A stretch of DNA of 64,000 bases. It comes from Candidatus Obscuribacterales bacterium (GTDB taxonomy: Bacteria; Cyanobacteriota; Vampirovibrionia; Obscuribacterales; Obscuribacteraceae). The stretch is taken from the NCBI GenBank assembly GCA_020050835.1, contig JAGVKB010000127.1:22737-86736 (forward strand). Direction: 5' to 3'. Below the pieces are notes generated by a model, which made no database searches, was not told where the DNA came from, and saw nothing but the letters and a program-made list of their open reading frames with translations. Positions 37,613 to 45,929 of this stretch are shown here, one piece after another. The translations under genes and the position numbers were made by a program. Every line of letters begins with the position of its first letter. The stretch's first letter is position 1.

Positions 37613-37801
37613 ATGATGAATCAAATTCGAGTAGCCATTATTGGCGCAGGCGGTTACACCGGACAGGAATTGAATCGCCTGCTCGCCCAGCATCCAGTCG
37701 TTCGCCTCGAAGCTCTGCTTTCTCACACTTACGCCGGCAGGTCATTCATCTTTGGATGTCCCGAAACGACCGGTCTTACACAATCGGCTGCTTCTCCATA
37801 G
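37613..37801 (+). pseudogene. argC: Truncated argC (N-acetyl-gamma-glutamyl-phosphate reductase) remnant
   Basis: The 62-codon reading starts MMNQIRVAIIGAGGYTGQEL and continues NRLLAQHPVVRLEALLSHTYAGRSF, which is the classical ArgC Rossmann start (GAxGYTGxEL...HPEV...S..YAG). The full enzyme has about 340 residues. The match stops after about 47 residues, followed by unrelated sequence and a stop. The catalytic Cys and dimerisation domains are absent, so it cannot act. It is the probable footprint of an older arg cluster; a full argC must lie elsewhere if arginine is made. Confidence 0.75.
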
Positions 37802-37835
37802 TTCTCCAATTGTGAACGATATTCAAAACTACTCG

Positions 37836-37864
37836 TTGACAAATACGCAAGCCCGCATTAGTTT
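37836..37864 (+). promoter_or_regulatory. Sigma-70-type promoter of the arg leader
   Basis: TTGACA (37836-37841), a 17-nt spacer, and TAGTTT (37859-37864) place the start of transcription near 37872, about 35 nt before the leader peptide. The -10 is imperfect. Confidence 0.55.
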
Positions 37865-37905
37865 AGTTATCCTGTATCGATTCGTTCCGCCAGAGTTTTC
37901 AAACG

Positions 37906-37995
37906 ATGGTTATTCTCAACCCACTCAGCACTCAACAACCTCGCCGCCGCCGCGTTCGTCACCCTGCGAACTCGGGGCCATTATGGCTTAGCTGA
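37906..37995 (+). CDS. Arginine leader peptide of the argFGH attenuator
   Basis: A 29-codon reading: ATG at 37906, stop TGA at 37993. Codons 13-18 are CGC CGC CGC CGC GTT CGT (Arg-Arg-Arg-Arg-Val-Arg), five arginines in six codons, in a peptide that otherwise has none. A ribosome short of charged Arg-tRNA would stall here (37942-37959). The antiterminator arm (37971-37977) lies a few codons further, still inside the peptide, and the stop is 27 nt before the terminator. Ribosome binding site is weak (AGAG). The position, between a promoter and argF, fits an attenuation leader. Confidence 0.8.
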   Translation: MVILNPLSTQQPRRRRVRHPANSGPLWLS

Positions 37996-38029
37996 TACGA
38001 ATCCCAAAAGTCGTCACAGTCCCCCCGAG
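37971..38029 (+). promoter_or_regulatory. Antiterminator hairpin of the arg attenuator
   Basis: CTCGGGG (37971-37977), inside the leader peptide, is perfectly complementary to CCCCGAG (38023-38029). That second arm is also the 5' arm of the terminator, so the two structures exclude each other. The pairing can be extended by GA/TC across one mismatch. Confidence 0.7.
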
Positions 38030-38057
38030 CTCAGCAGACTCGGGGGCTTTTCATTTT
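38022..38057 (+). terminator. Attenuator terminator upstream of argF
   Basis: A perfect 8-bp stem, CCCCCGAG (38022-38029) with CTCGGGGG (38039-38046), followed by CTTTTCATTTT. This is a Rho-independent terminator placed between the leader peptide and argF, as required for attenuation. Confidence 0.85.
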
Positions 38058-38182
38058 GCATAGTGAGGCAGTAGCAATGACAAACGATACTCAATTCATC
38101 GAAGGCGGTATGACACTCTAATTTCAAATGGTCCGATCATCAAAGCCTCATAGGCATGCCCTTAAATTCCGGAGCAAACAAA

Positions 38183-39199
38183 ATGAACAGCCCTCTTCTC
38201 AACCGATCTACTCAGACCATCAATTCACAGCGGATGGCACCGCCAACCGGTCGCTCGCCATTGTTGCCGATCCTCACCCAGGACAGCCTGCGTGGTCGAG
38301 ACATACTGGGGATTGAGGATTTATCCGCTCAAGAATTGGAGATCATACTTGGTGTCGCCTTTTTGCTAAAGCAGCACAAGTTCGATGATACGCAAACGCT
38401 GTTCGCCCGGGGTCAATCGTTAGCGATGCTCTTCGAAAAGCCCTCACTGAGAACGCGGGTCACCTTCGAAGCCGGCATGATTCAGCTTGGTGGCAGCGCC
38501 ATCAATCTCGAAGGAAAACTGGGCGAGCGTGAATCCGTAGCCGATGTCGCGAGGAATCTCGACCGGTGGCTCGATGGCATTATGGCCAGGGTCTTTCAAC
38601 ATGCAACCTTGTTAGAACTGGCACAACACGCAAAGATTCCCATCATCAATGGCTTGAGCGATCTCGAGCATCCTTGCCAGGCGCTGGCGGATTTCCTGAC
38701 AATTAAAGAGGCCAAAGGACAATTCAAGAAGTTGAAAGTCGCCTTCATCGGCGACGGCAACAACGTCGCTAACTCGCTGGCTCTGATGGCCGCAAAGCTT
38801 GGGGTAGACTTCACCATCGCCTGTCCAAAAGGTTACGAGCCGAACCAGGAGCTCTGGCAGAAGGCTCTCTCTTTCGCCAATGTAACCGATTCATCGCTTG
38901 TCATTACGCACAGTCCAACCGAAGCCGCAACGGCAGCCGACGCGGTTTATACTGACACCTGGGTCTCGATGGGTCAGGAAGAAGAGAGCGACAGGCGCAA
39001 GCTCGAGTTCCAAAAATACCAGGTAAACTCCGCCTTAATGTCCCATAGCAAGCCGGACGCTATCGTAATGCATTGCCTCCCGGCACATCGTGGAGAGGAG
39101 ATTACCGACGAGATCATCGATGGTAATCAATCGGTCGTATTCGATCAAGCCGAGAATCGGCTGCACGTGCAGAAGGCACTCTTATCCTTGATTCTATAA
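38183..39199 (+). CDS. argF: Ornithine carbamoyltransferase
   Basis: A 338-residue enzyme making citrulline from ornithine and carbamoyl phosphate, the sixth step of arginine synthesis. It carries the carbamoyl-phosphate motif SLRTRVTFE (usually S-T-R-T-R), HPCQALAD and the ornithine-binding HCLPAHRGEE. I chose ATG 38183 with CGGAG 8 nt upstream; a start at 38156 lacks a ribosome site and would add nine residues. Residues 1-40 are a short Ser/Pro extension before the family core. Transcription is predicted to pass the leader attenuator. argG follows after 27 bp. Confidence 0.93.
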   Translation: MNSPLLNRSTQTINSQRMAPPTGRSPLLPILTQDSLRGRDILGIEDLSAQELEIILGVAFLLKQHKFDDTQTLFARGQSLAMLFEKPSLRTRVTFEAGMIQLGGSAINLEGKLGERESVADVARNLDRWLDGIMARVFQHATLLELAQHAKIPIINGLSDLEHPCQALADFLTIKEAKGQFKKLKVAFIGDGNNVANSLALMAAKLGVDFTIACPKGYEPNQELWQKALSFANVTDSSLVITHSPTEAATAADAVYTDTWVSMGQEEESDRRKLEFQKYQVNSALMSHSKPDAIVMHCLPAHRGEEITDEIIDGNQSVVFDQAENRLHVQKALLSLIL

Positions 39200-39226
39200 A
39201 ACTCAATCTCACCAGGGAGAACTGAA

Positions 39227-40447
39227 ATGAAAAAGATATTGCTGGCATACAGCGGAGGGCTGGACACCTCTTGCATGCTTCAGTGGCTGAAAGACAAGTA
39301 TGCTGTTCCAATCGTTGCCTATTGTGCCGACGTCGGACAAAACGAAGACCTGAAGCTGGTCGAGCAAAAGGCACTGGCTGCCGGCGTCGAGAAATGCATC
39401 ATCGAGGATTTGAAAGACAGCTTCGTAAAAGACTACATCTTTCCGGCAGTGAAGGCTAACGCTCTCTATGAGGGTATCTACCTCATGGGCACTGCCTTGG
39501 CACGGCCCTGTATAGCCAGCGGGATGGTCACGGCGGCTCTTAAAGAAGGCTGCGATACGATTGTCCACGGAGCCACCGGAAAGGGAAACGATCAAGTACG
39601 CTTCGAGCTCGCTGTCAAAGCTCTCGCTCCCGAGCTATCAGTTGTCGCCCCATGGCGAAACTGGGAGTTCGACAGCCGGACTGCGTTGATTGACTATGCC
39701 GAGAAGAACGGCATTCCGGTCGGTGCAACCAAAGAAAAACCATATTCGATGGATGCCAACATTATGCACATTAGCTACGAGGGCGGCATCTTAGAGGACC
39801 CCTGGCTGGAAGCGCCTCAAGATATGTTTACTTGGACAAAGAGCCCGGAAAGCGCACCGGACACTGCTGAATACGTGGTGGTTGACTTTGCCGCCGGTGA
39901 GCCGGTTGCACTCAACGGAAAGAAGCTAAACCCAGTAGATCTTCTGACAGAGCTCAATCAGATCGCCGCCGGTCATGGCGTAGGCCGGGTCGACTGCGTG
40001 GAAAATAGATACATTGGCATCAAGTCCAGGGGCGTCTATGAAACTCCGGGCGTGACGGTTCTGATGGCTGCCCATCGAGCAGTCGAATCAATCACCATCG
40101 ACAAAGAAGTAGCGCATTTGAAGGACAGCGTCGGACAGCAACTTTCATTGCTGATCTACAACGGATACTGGTTCGCGCCGGAGCGACAGCTGCTTCAAAA
40201 CTTGATCGACCAGTCGCAGCTGAGCGTCACGGGCAGCGTCAAGGTCAAGTTATTCAAAGGCTGCGCCTCGGTTGTGGGCAGAAAGGCGCCGAATTCACTT
40301 TATGACGAGAAGGTTTCCAGCTTTGAAAGCATGAATGAATTTCTTCCGTCCGATGCCGGTGGTTTCATTAACATCTCCGGACTACGACTTACTGCATGGA
40401 GCAAAAACAATGCCAGTCTTAAGAAAAGCCTACTCCCAAGCGCTTGA
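39227..40447 (+). CDS. argG: Argininosuccinate synthase
   Basis: A 406-residue ATP pyrophosphatase-type ligase joining citrulline and aspartate. It has the P-loop AYSGGLDTSCML, the citrulline/aspartate-binding HGATGKGNDQVRFELA, and VAPWRNWEF, and family length. GGGAG lies before the ATG. Its end overlaps the start of argH by 38 bp, so translation of the two is probably coupled. Confidence 0.96.
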   Translation: MKKILLAYSGGLDTSCMLQWLKDKYAVPIVAYCADVGQNEDLKLVEQKALAAGVEKCIIEDLKDSFVKDYIFPAVKANALYEGIYLMGTALARPCIASGMVTAALKEGCDTIVHGATGKGNDQVRFELAVKALAPELSVVAPWRNWEFDSRTALIDYAEKNGIPVGATKEKPYSMDANIMHISYEGGILEDPWLEAPQDMFTWTKSPESAPDTAEYVVVDFAAGEPVALNGKKLNPVDLLTELNQIAAGHGVGRVDCVENRYIGIKSRGVYETPGVTVLMAAHRAVESITIDKEVAHLKDSVGQQLSLLIYNGYWFAPERQLLQNLIDQSQLSVTGSVKVKLFKGCASVVGRKAPNSLYDEKVSSFESMNEFLPSDAGGFINISGLRLTAWSKNNASLKKSLLPSA

Positions 40448-41780
40448 CCCGCTTGTTGCAAATTTCATTACCTCGATTAAGGAGGATAGCGAACTGGTCG
40501 CAGCAGATCTCGCCGGCAGTCTCGCGCATTGCAGAATGCTTGAAGCAAGAGCGCTGATTACACATGAGCAAGCAGCAAATATTGCCGGCGGACTCAAACA
40601 GTTATCAGAGCTGGTTGCCAATGGCAGCCTTGAGTTGTCAGCCGAATTTGAAGACGTACACATGAACGTTGAAAAACAGCTCGAAAAGCTAATCGGCGAA
40701 GATGCGCTCAGACTGCACACGGCGCGCAGCCGCAACGACCAGGTAGCGCTAGACTTTCGACTCTACGTGACGGCCTGCATCGATACAATTTGCGGCTTGA
40801 TCCGAGCACTTCAAAATGCACTCTTGAACAAAGCTGCTCAGTATCCTGAAACCGTCATGCCAGGCTACACTCATCTACAGAGGGCTCAACCGGTACTTTT
40901 CTCACATGCGCTGCTGGCGTTTTTCCAGATGCTCGACCGTGATTTCGAGCGCTTTCAGCATGCTCGGCTGACAACCAGCGTCAATCCGCTTGGAGCTGGG
41001 GCGCAAGCCGGATCAGCGCTGGACATCGATCCGTCTCTTGTCACTTCCTGGTTGAAAATGGCTTCGACTTTCAAGAATTCAATTGATGCCGTAACGGACA
41101 GAGACTTTGCGGCAGATTTCTTGATGGCGGCATCGCTCTGTTCGACTCACCTCTCCCAATTGAGTGAGACGCTGATTGTCTGGAACACCAGCGAATTTGG
41201 TTTCATCAAGTTCGCCGACAGTTGCACCACATCATCGAGCCTGATGCCGCAGAAAAAGAATCCCGATCCGGTAGAAATTGTCCGAGGTAAAGCCGGTTCA
41301 ACCACAGGCGAGCTCGTCAATTTATTGATGACATTGAAAGGGCTACCGCTCGGATACAACCGCGACTTGCAGGAGACAAAACCACCCGTAATTCGAGCAT
41401 TCAAGTCGCTGTCAGAATGCCTGCAGGTAATGGCTGTGGTTACTGAGGCGATCCAGGTTCAACAAGCCCGCATGAGAGAGGTTGCCAGCGATCCCGAACT
41501 GATGGCGACCGATCTCGTCGAGTATCTCGTTGTCAAAGGAGTACCATTCCGCTTAGCTCATGAAGCGATTGCGCAAGCGGTTAGACAGGCTCGCGAAAGC
41601 GGAACCGCCCTTTCGGAGTTGACCTTGGCAGAGCTGCGCGCGCATTCATCCCTATTCGAAGATGATGTGTACGACTTGTTTGACCCGGTGCGATCAGCCG
41701 CCGCCAAGACTTCACCAGGCGGCACTGCTAATGCAGACAAACAAGTGCAAATCGCACTAGAATCCTCAGACCGGCTGTAG
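40410..41780 (+). CDS. argH: Argininosuccinate lyase
   Basis: A 456-residue fumarase/aspartase superfamily enzyme that splits argininosuccinate into arginine and fumarate. It shows ARSRNDQVALDFRLY, PGYTHLQRAQPVLFSH and the flexible signature loop SSLMPQKKNPDPVEIVRGKAG with the catalytic Ser. The ATG at 40410 lies inside the end of argG (38-bp overlap) with GGAG upstream and begins at the family N-terminus. An earlier in-frame ATG at 40335 would add residues not typical for the family. Confidence 0.95.
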   Translation: MPVLRKAYSQALDPLVANFITSIKEDSELVAADLAGSLAHCRMLEARALITHEQAANIAGGLKQLSELVANGSLELSAEFEDVHMNVEKQLEKLIGEDALRLHTARSRNDQVALDFRLYVTACIDTICGLIRALQNALLNKAAQYPETVMPGYTHLQRAQPVLFSHALLAFFQMLDRDFERFQHARLTTSVNPLGAGAQAGSALDIDPSLVTSWLKMASTFKNSIDAVTDRDFAADFLMAASLCSTHLSQLSETLIVWNTSEFGFIKFADSCTTSSSLMPQKKNPDPVEIVRGKAGSTTGELVNLLMTLKGLPLGYNRDLQETKPPVIRAFKSLSECLQVMAVVTEAIQVQQARMREVASDPELMATDLVEYLVVKGVPFRLAHEAIAQAVRQARESGTALSELTLAELRAHSSLFEDDVYDLFDPVRSAAAKTSPGGTANADKQVQIALESSDRL

Positions 41781-41940
41781 AAATCCATTCAGGTTCTCAT
41801 AACGTTGCCGTTTACTTGATGCAGCTAAGATAACTTGCCGCCCGCGCCCAGCTGACATCTGGCACTTGCTGTGTCAAGCAGCAATTTTAGCTCGGTAATT
41901 GCTGCGTTACCTCCAAGCATGTCTTAGATTCACTTCGCCA

Positions 41941-43413
41941 CTACTGGTGATGAACCACACATTTACCGATGCGGTCGAAAGTGTACTCCACCTGCACTTC
42001 GAAGCTAGTTTCGGGCGGCAGGGGTGGGAATGGCGCTGACTTGGAGACAGCACGCAAGGCGGCTTGATCGATCGGCATCGACTCAGAAGTATGAAGCATC
42101 TCCAGATGCGAAATGCTGCCATCCTTGTCGATTGTAAAAACCACTACCGGCGGGCCTACACCTTCGCCATAGGGGGCGGTCCAGTGCTCCTTTATTCTGC
42201 GCTCCAGTTCCTTTTGATACTCCACAAAGGCAGTCGACTCCGGCTGTTTCTCTTCCTGAAGCCAAGCACAATAGCTGTTGTTACGCGACGACGGATCGTT
42301 AATCCAGCCATCGACATTCTGCACGAACTGATCGACCTGATCCGCCAAACTATTGTTGCCAATTTTACGGAGGTTGTCGCGATACTCTTCTGCATAATGA
42401 CCGAGCCGCCAGGCATCCAATTGAGCCATATGTGCGTAAACCGTCACTTGGCGCTTAAAATATGGGTCGGCTTGAACGAACTTGTTCTGCTCCTCCAAGT
42501 CCAATGCAAGGTCTCCCATACAAAGTACCGCCTCCATACTCTTTGGACCAGCGCTTAATTGCGCCGCTTCCAGAGCCATTTTGTGCAGTTTCTCGGCATG
42601 TTTGAAATCTTTCTTGTCCCGGTACTCATCACCGGTAAGCATGTATTGCGTACTCAAGCCAGACATTGCAAGCATCTCGTCAACATCTTGATCGAAAAAT
42701 CTCGAGTGAGGAACCGAGGCGATCTGATTGGCACCGGTCGCAGCAACAGGCTGATCGCTATCTTCATTTACTATTCCCTGCCGGCCTGCCGCGGTCGACC
42801 CAATCCCGACTGTGGCGGAAGCTGCTTCAGCCGGCATCGAAGCGACCACGAGATCTCTTTCGGCGTTTCGAATCTCGGCAATCTGTTTCTCAGCCTTTTC
42901 AGCATCAGCAACGCGATTGATCTTCCGCAACATCGGCGCATAATTCTCGAGAATCATCGCTGAATATTTATTTTGCGGGCCGAGTGCATTGCTGACCACT
43001 TTCAGCGCCTTTTGATAATTCTGCTCGGCTTCTGCATATTTGTTCTGCAAGCTCAGCAGGACAGCTAGATTGTTGACACTTTGAGCGTAAGCCAAATGGT
43101 CCGGGCCCATGGTCTTCTCTCTCAGACTAAGAACTTGCCTGCAGTAAGGCTCCGCGGCCGGCCAGTTCTTTTGATCTTCGTAGAGTCTTTCCATCGCCAG
43201 CAAGGTTTTATCCAGCCTCGGGTCCTTTTGACCGAACTTCTTGGCCTCGGCCAATGCCTTTTCATAAAGTTGTTGCGCCTGAACAGTTTGCTTGGAATTT
43301 GCTGCGCGCGACGCATCACTCATTATCTTATCCCAACTAGGTTCCTGCGCGTAGCAACTGCCTGCGAGCAACATGGCGGCGCCGATATGCACGCCGATCA
43401 GCCTTGGCTTCAT
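41941..43413 (-). CDS. Periplasmic TPR protein with TonB C-terminal domain
   Basis: A 490-residue exported protein with signal peptide MKPRLIGVHIGAAMLLAGSC (then YAQ). Residues about 20-180 and 240-330 are tetratricopeptide repeats of the kinesin-light-chain type (AEPYCRQVLSLREKTMGPDH, AEQNYQKALKVVSNALGPQN). The last 90 residues are a TonB/TolA C-terminal domain (ELERRIKEHWTAP, VVVFTIDKDGSISHLEML, FEVQVEYTFDR). In this group such domains often work outside classical TonB-dependent transport. I chose ATG 43413 for its signal peptide; ATG 43452 is an alternative. It is divergent from the metacaspase-TPR gene. Confidence 0.78.
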   Translation of the reverse strand: MKPRLIGVHIGAAMLLAGSCYAQEPSWDKIMSDASRAANSKQTVQAQQLYEKALAEAKKFGQKDPRLDKTLLAMERLYEDQKNWPAAEPYCRQVLSLREKTMGPDHLAYAQSVNNLAVLLSLQNKYAEAEQNYQKALKVVSNALGPQNKYSAMILENYAPMLRKINRVADAEKAEKQIAEIRNAERDLVVASMPAEAASATVGIGSTAAGRQGIVNEDSDQPVAATGANQIASVPHSRFFDQDVDEMLAMSGLSTQYMLTGDEYRDKKDFKHAEKLHKMALEAAQLSAGPKSMEAVLCMGDLALDLEEQNKFVQADPYFKRQVTVYAHMAQLDAWRLGHYAEEYRDNLRKIGNNSLADQVDQFVQNVDGWINDPSSRNNSYCAWLQEEKQPESTAFVEYQKELERRIKEHWTAPYGEGVGPPVVVFTIDKDGSISHLEMLHTSESMPIDQAALRAVSKSAPFPPLPPETSFEVQVEYTFDRIGKCVVHHQ

Positions 43414-43596
43414 CTCTCCTTCACCCCGTACTGGCACATTCGTTCTGTTCATACCCGGATAGACCTATACCTATTCAAGTTACAGCTGGAAGTTACTGTC
43501 AGGATCAAGCGCGGGCGAGATCGTTTAATCTGTATTGAACTTAGGCGCCAGCGGGTATAAGAGATCTCTGGATCGGACCCGCCAGGGTAGGCGCTG

Positions 43597-45879
43597 ATGA
43601 AAGTTTGTTGGTTCAAGAGCATCTCCAGAATCACGCTTTGTCTCTTGTTGGTACTTGGTTTGGTTCCGATGCCCACAAGCGGGGCGGGATCTGTAACCAA
43701 CCGTCCGATAAAGGATAAATGGGCGCTCATTGTCGGTATCAGCGAGTTTCAGGACCCGAGACACAATCTTCATTACGCGGCAAAGGACGCCCGGGACTTC
43801 CGCAACTATCTCGTCAAGGAAGCTCGGTTCGCGCCCAGCCACGTAAAACTGCTAACCGACAGCGACGCCACCCGGGTAAATATACTCGAAGAGTTGGGAG
43901 ACCGCTGGCTGCCCCGTGTAGTTGGTCCCGATGACCTGGTGGTGCTGTACATCTCCAGTCACGGCAGTCCACCGGATGCTGATGTCGTCGGAGTCAATTA
44001 TGTAATCGCCCACGACACCGACCTGCGATCGCTATACGCGACCGGAATCGCCACTCAAGAGATCATTCGGATGATTCGAATGAGAATCAAGTCGGACAGA
44101 ATCGTGGTCGTCCTTGATGCCTGCTTTAGCGGCGCAGCGACCGACCCGGATCCGACCGGAGCGTATAAGCAACGCAGCCTCGATGTCGACGAGTTCGTGC
44201 ATGGAACGAATCAGCTCGTAATCTGCTCCAGCCAACCCGATGAGACGTCAGCCGAATCCTCGGCGCTTAACAACGGCGTCTTTACCCACTACCTGATTGA
44301 AGGTCTTCGCCAGCACGGTCTAGACACGAAGCTAGCCGATGCCTTCAGCTACTGTCGAGACAAAGTACAGGAGTATGCTCAGAGAATTCACAGAACCCAG
44401 ACTCCTGTCATGAAGAGCAAATGGGAAGGCAGCGGCTTAATACTGGCTGCTCTGCCAGGCGATCCACGCTCGGGCTCCACCGACGAATCTCCTCAAGTCG
44501 CTACCACACCGCAACCAACAGTTGCCGCTTCGCCTCCACCTCTGGTTATCGCTAGCGCCGTGCCACCAACCTCGGCTGTCCTAATGCAGTCTTCAACTAC
44601 TCAGTCTGACAGCGCCGGCAGCGAAACTCCAGCAGCCAACGTGCAATGGGGAACGAATCAAAAGGCTGGAGACAAGGCCGAAAAGGCTGGGAAGTTGGGA
44701 GAGGCAGAGCAACATTACAGACTGGCAGTAGCAGTGGCTGAGAAGTTCGGAAATGATGACATTCGATTGGCCGGCAGCCTCAACAGCCTGGCGCTGCTGT
44801 TGAATCAAACCCTTAGAAGCAAGGAGGCCGAAAAGCTAGCTAATCGCGCCCTGGAAATTTACCAGACTGCACTCGGTCCACAACATCGATACGTAGCAAG
44901 CGTTCTCACTAATCTCGGACAGATCAAAGAGACTGAAGGTGACCTGAAATCCGTTGAACGCCTTTATGGCCAAGCGCTGGCAATTATGCAAGAGAAGCTT
45001 GGTCCAGAAGATCCACATATGGCAAATACCCTCGGGCGACTCGCCGAGCTCGACATGAAGGAAGGCAAGTACAACGACGCCGAACGAAGAATGAAGCGCG
45101 CCTTGCAGATCAAAGAGAAATCCTACGGACTGCAGAGCAAGCAGGTCGCCGTGCAATTGAACAGCCTTGGATTGCTCGCCGAAGCCAGGCATCGCTATGA
45201 AGATGCCGAAGCTCAATACAAGCATGCACTGAGCATCATGGAGCAAGTATTACCGGGCAATTCAACCGACCTGGCAGTAACTATGAACAATTTAGGACGA
45301 GTAGAGGCAACTCTCGGTCACTATGAAAAAGCCGAGTCATTAATTGCGCGCGCAGTAGAGATTCAGTCAGAAAAGCGAACTTCGCAGTATCCGATTTCGT
45401 TGTATCAACTGGCAGACGTGTATACCGCTTTAGGGAAATTCGAGCATGCACAAAGGATGTATCAAGAGGCGCTCAAAGTAACGCAGGAGACTTTTGGATA
45501 TCAACATCCTGTCGTCGCCGTTATTCTGCACAGCATTGGTGTCATGTATTACAAACAAAAACGTTACGCTGAAGCGGAAGACTATCTGCAACGCTCGCTT
45601 GTACTGAAGGAAAGACTCTATCCTCCACAGCACCAGGAGATTGCAGCCACGTGCGTAGCTCTAGCCAACGCATATCGTGACGACCACAAGTATGACAAAG
45701 CAGACCCTCTCTATCGCGAAGCGCTGGCAATTTACACGAAAGTGCTGGGTCCAAAGTCCTGGGACGTCTATTACACGGCCAAAAAGTATTGGAAGATGCT
45801 GGAGAACTGCAGCCGAACAGACGATGCAGCAAAAATGAAAGCGATGTGGACGGCTCTCGAGCCGCAATTCGCCAAATAG
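43597..45879 (+). CDS. Exported metacaspase-like peptidase with TPR repeats
   Basis: A 760-residue protein with N-terminal signal peptide (about residues 1-30). Residues about 38-285 are a C14 caspase-family domain: KWALIVGISEF, catalytic His122 in YISSHGSP, and Cys176 in VVLDACFSGA. After a Pro/Thr/Ser-rich linker (about 290-345), residues 350-745 hold about nine kinesin-light-chain-type TPRs. Metacaspases cleave after Arg/Lys. Export suggests action in the periplasm or outside, with the TPRs selecting partners. It shares its TPR type with the divergent gene. No obvious Ca-binding acidic cluster is seen. Confidence 0.85.
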   Translation: MKVCWFKSISRITLCLLLVLGLVPMPTSGAGSVTNRPIKDKWALIVGISEFQDPRHNLHYAAKDARDFRNYLVKEARFAPSHVKLLTDSDATRVNILEELGDRWLPRVVGPDDLVVLYISSHGSPPDADVVGVNYVIAHDTDLRSLYATGIATQEIIRMIRMRIKSDRIVVVLDACFSGAATDPDPTGAYKQRSLDVDEFVHGTNQLVICSSQPDETSAESSALNNGVFTHYLIEGLRQHGLDTKLADAFSYCRDKVQEYAQRIHRTQTPVMKSKWEGSGLILAALPGDPRSGSTDESPQVATTPQPTVAASPPPLVIASAVPPTSAVLMQSSTTQSDSAGSETPAANVQWGTNQKAGDKAEKAGKLGEAEQHYRLAVAVAEKFGNDDIRLAGSLNSLALLLNQTLRSKEAEKLANRALEIYQTALGPQHRYVASVLTNLGQIKETEGDLKSVERLYGQALAIMQEKLGPEDPHMANTLGRLAELDMKEGKYNDAERRMKRALQIKEKSYGLQSKQVAVQLNSLGLLAEARHRYEDAEAQYKHALSIMEQVLPGNSTDLAVTMNNLGRVEATLGHYEKAESLIARAVEIQSEKRTSQYPISLYQLADVYTALGKFEHAQRMYQEALKVTQETFGYQHPVVAVILHSIGVMYYKQKRYAEAEDYLQRSLVLKERLYPPQHQEIAATCVALANAYRDDHKYDKADPLYREALAIYTKVLGPKSWDVYYTAKKYWKMLENCSRTDDAAKMKAMWTALEPQFAK

Positions 45880-45929
45880 GGGGTTAACCTATTAGCTTGC
45901 AAGCTGGTACGAGATCAATGGGGTAGCGG

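Noticed and set aside
38077..38121. 14-codon frame between terminator and argF
   Set aside because: Has a GAGG upstream but is too short to support; may be chance or a second leader.
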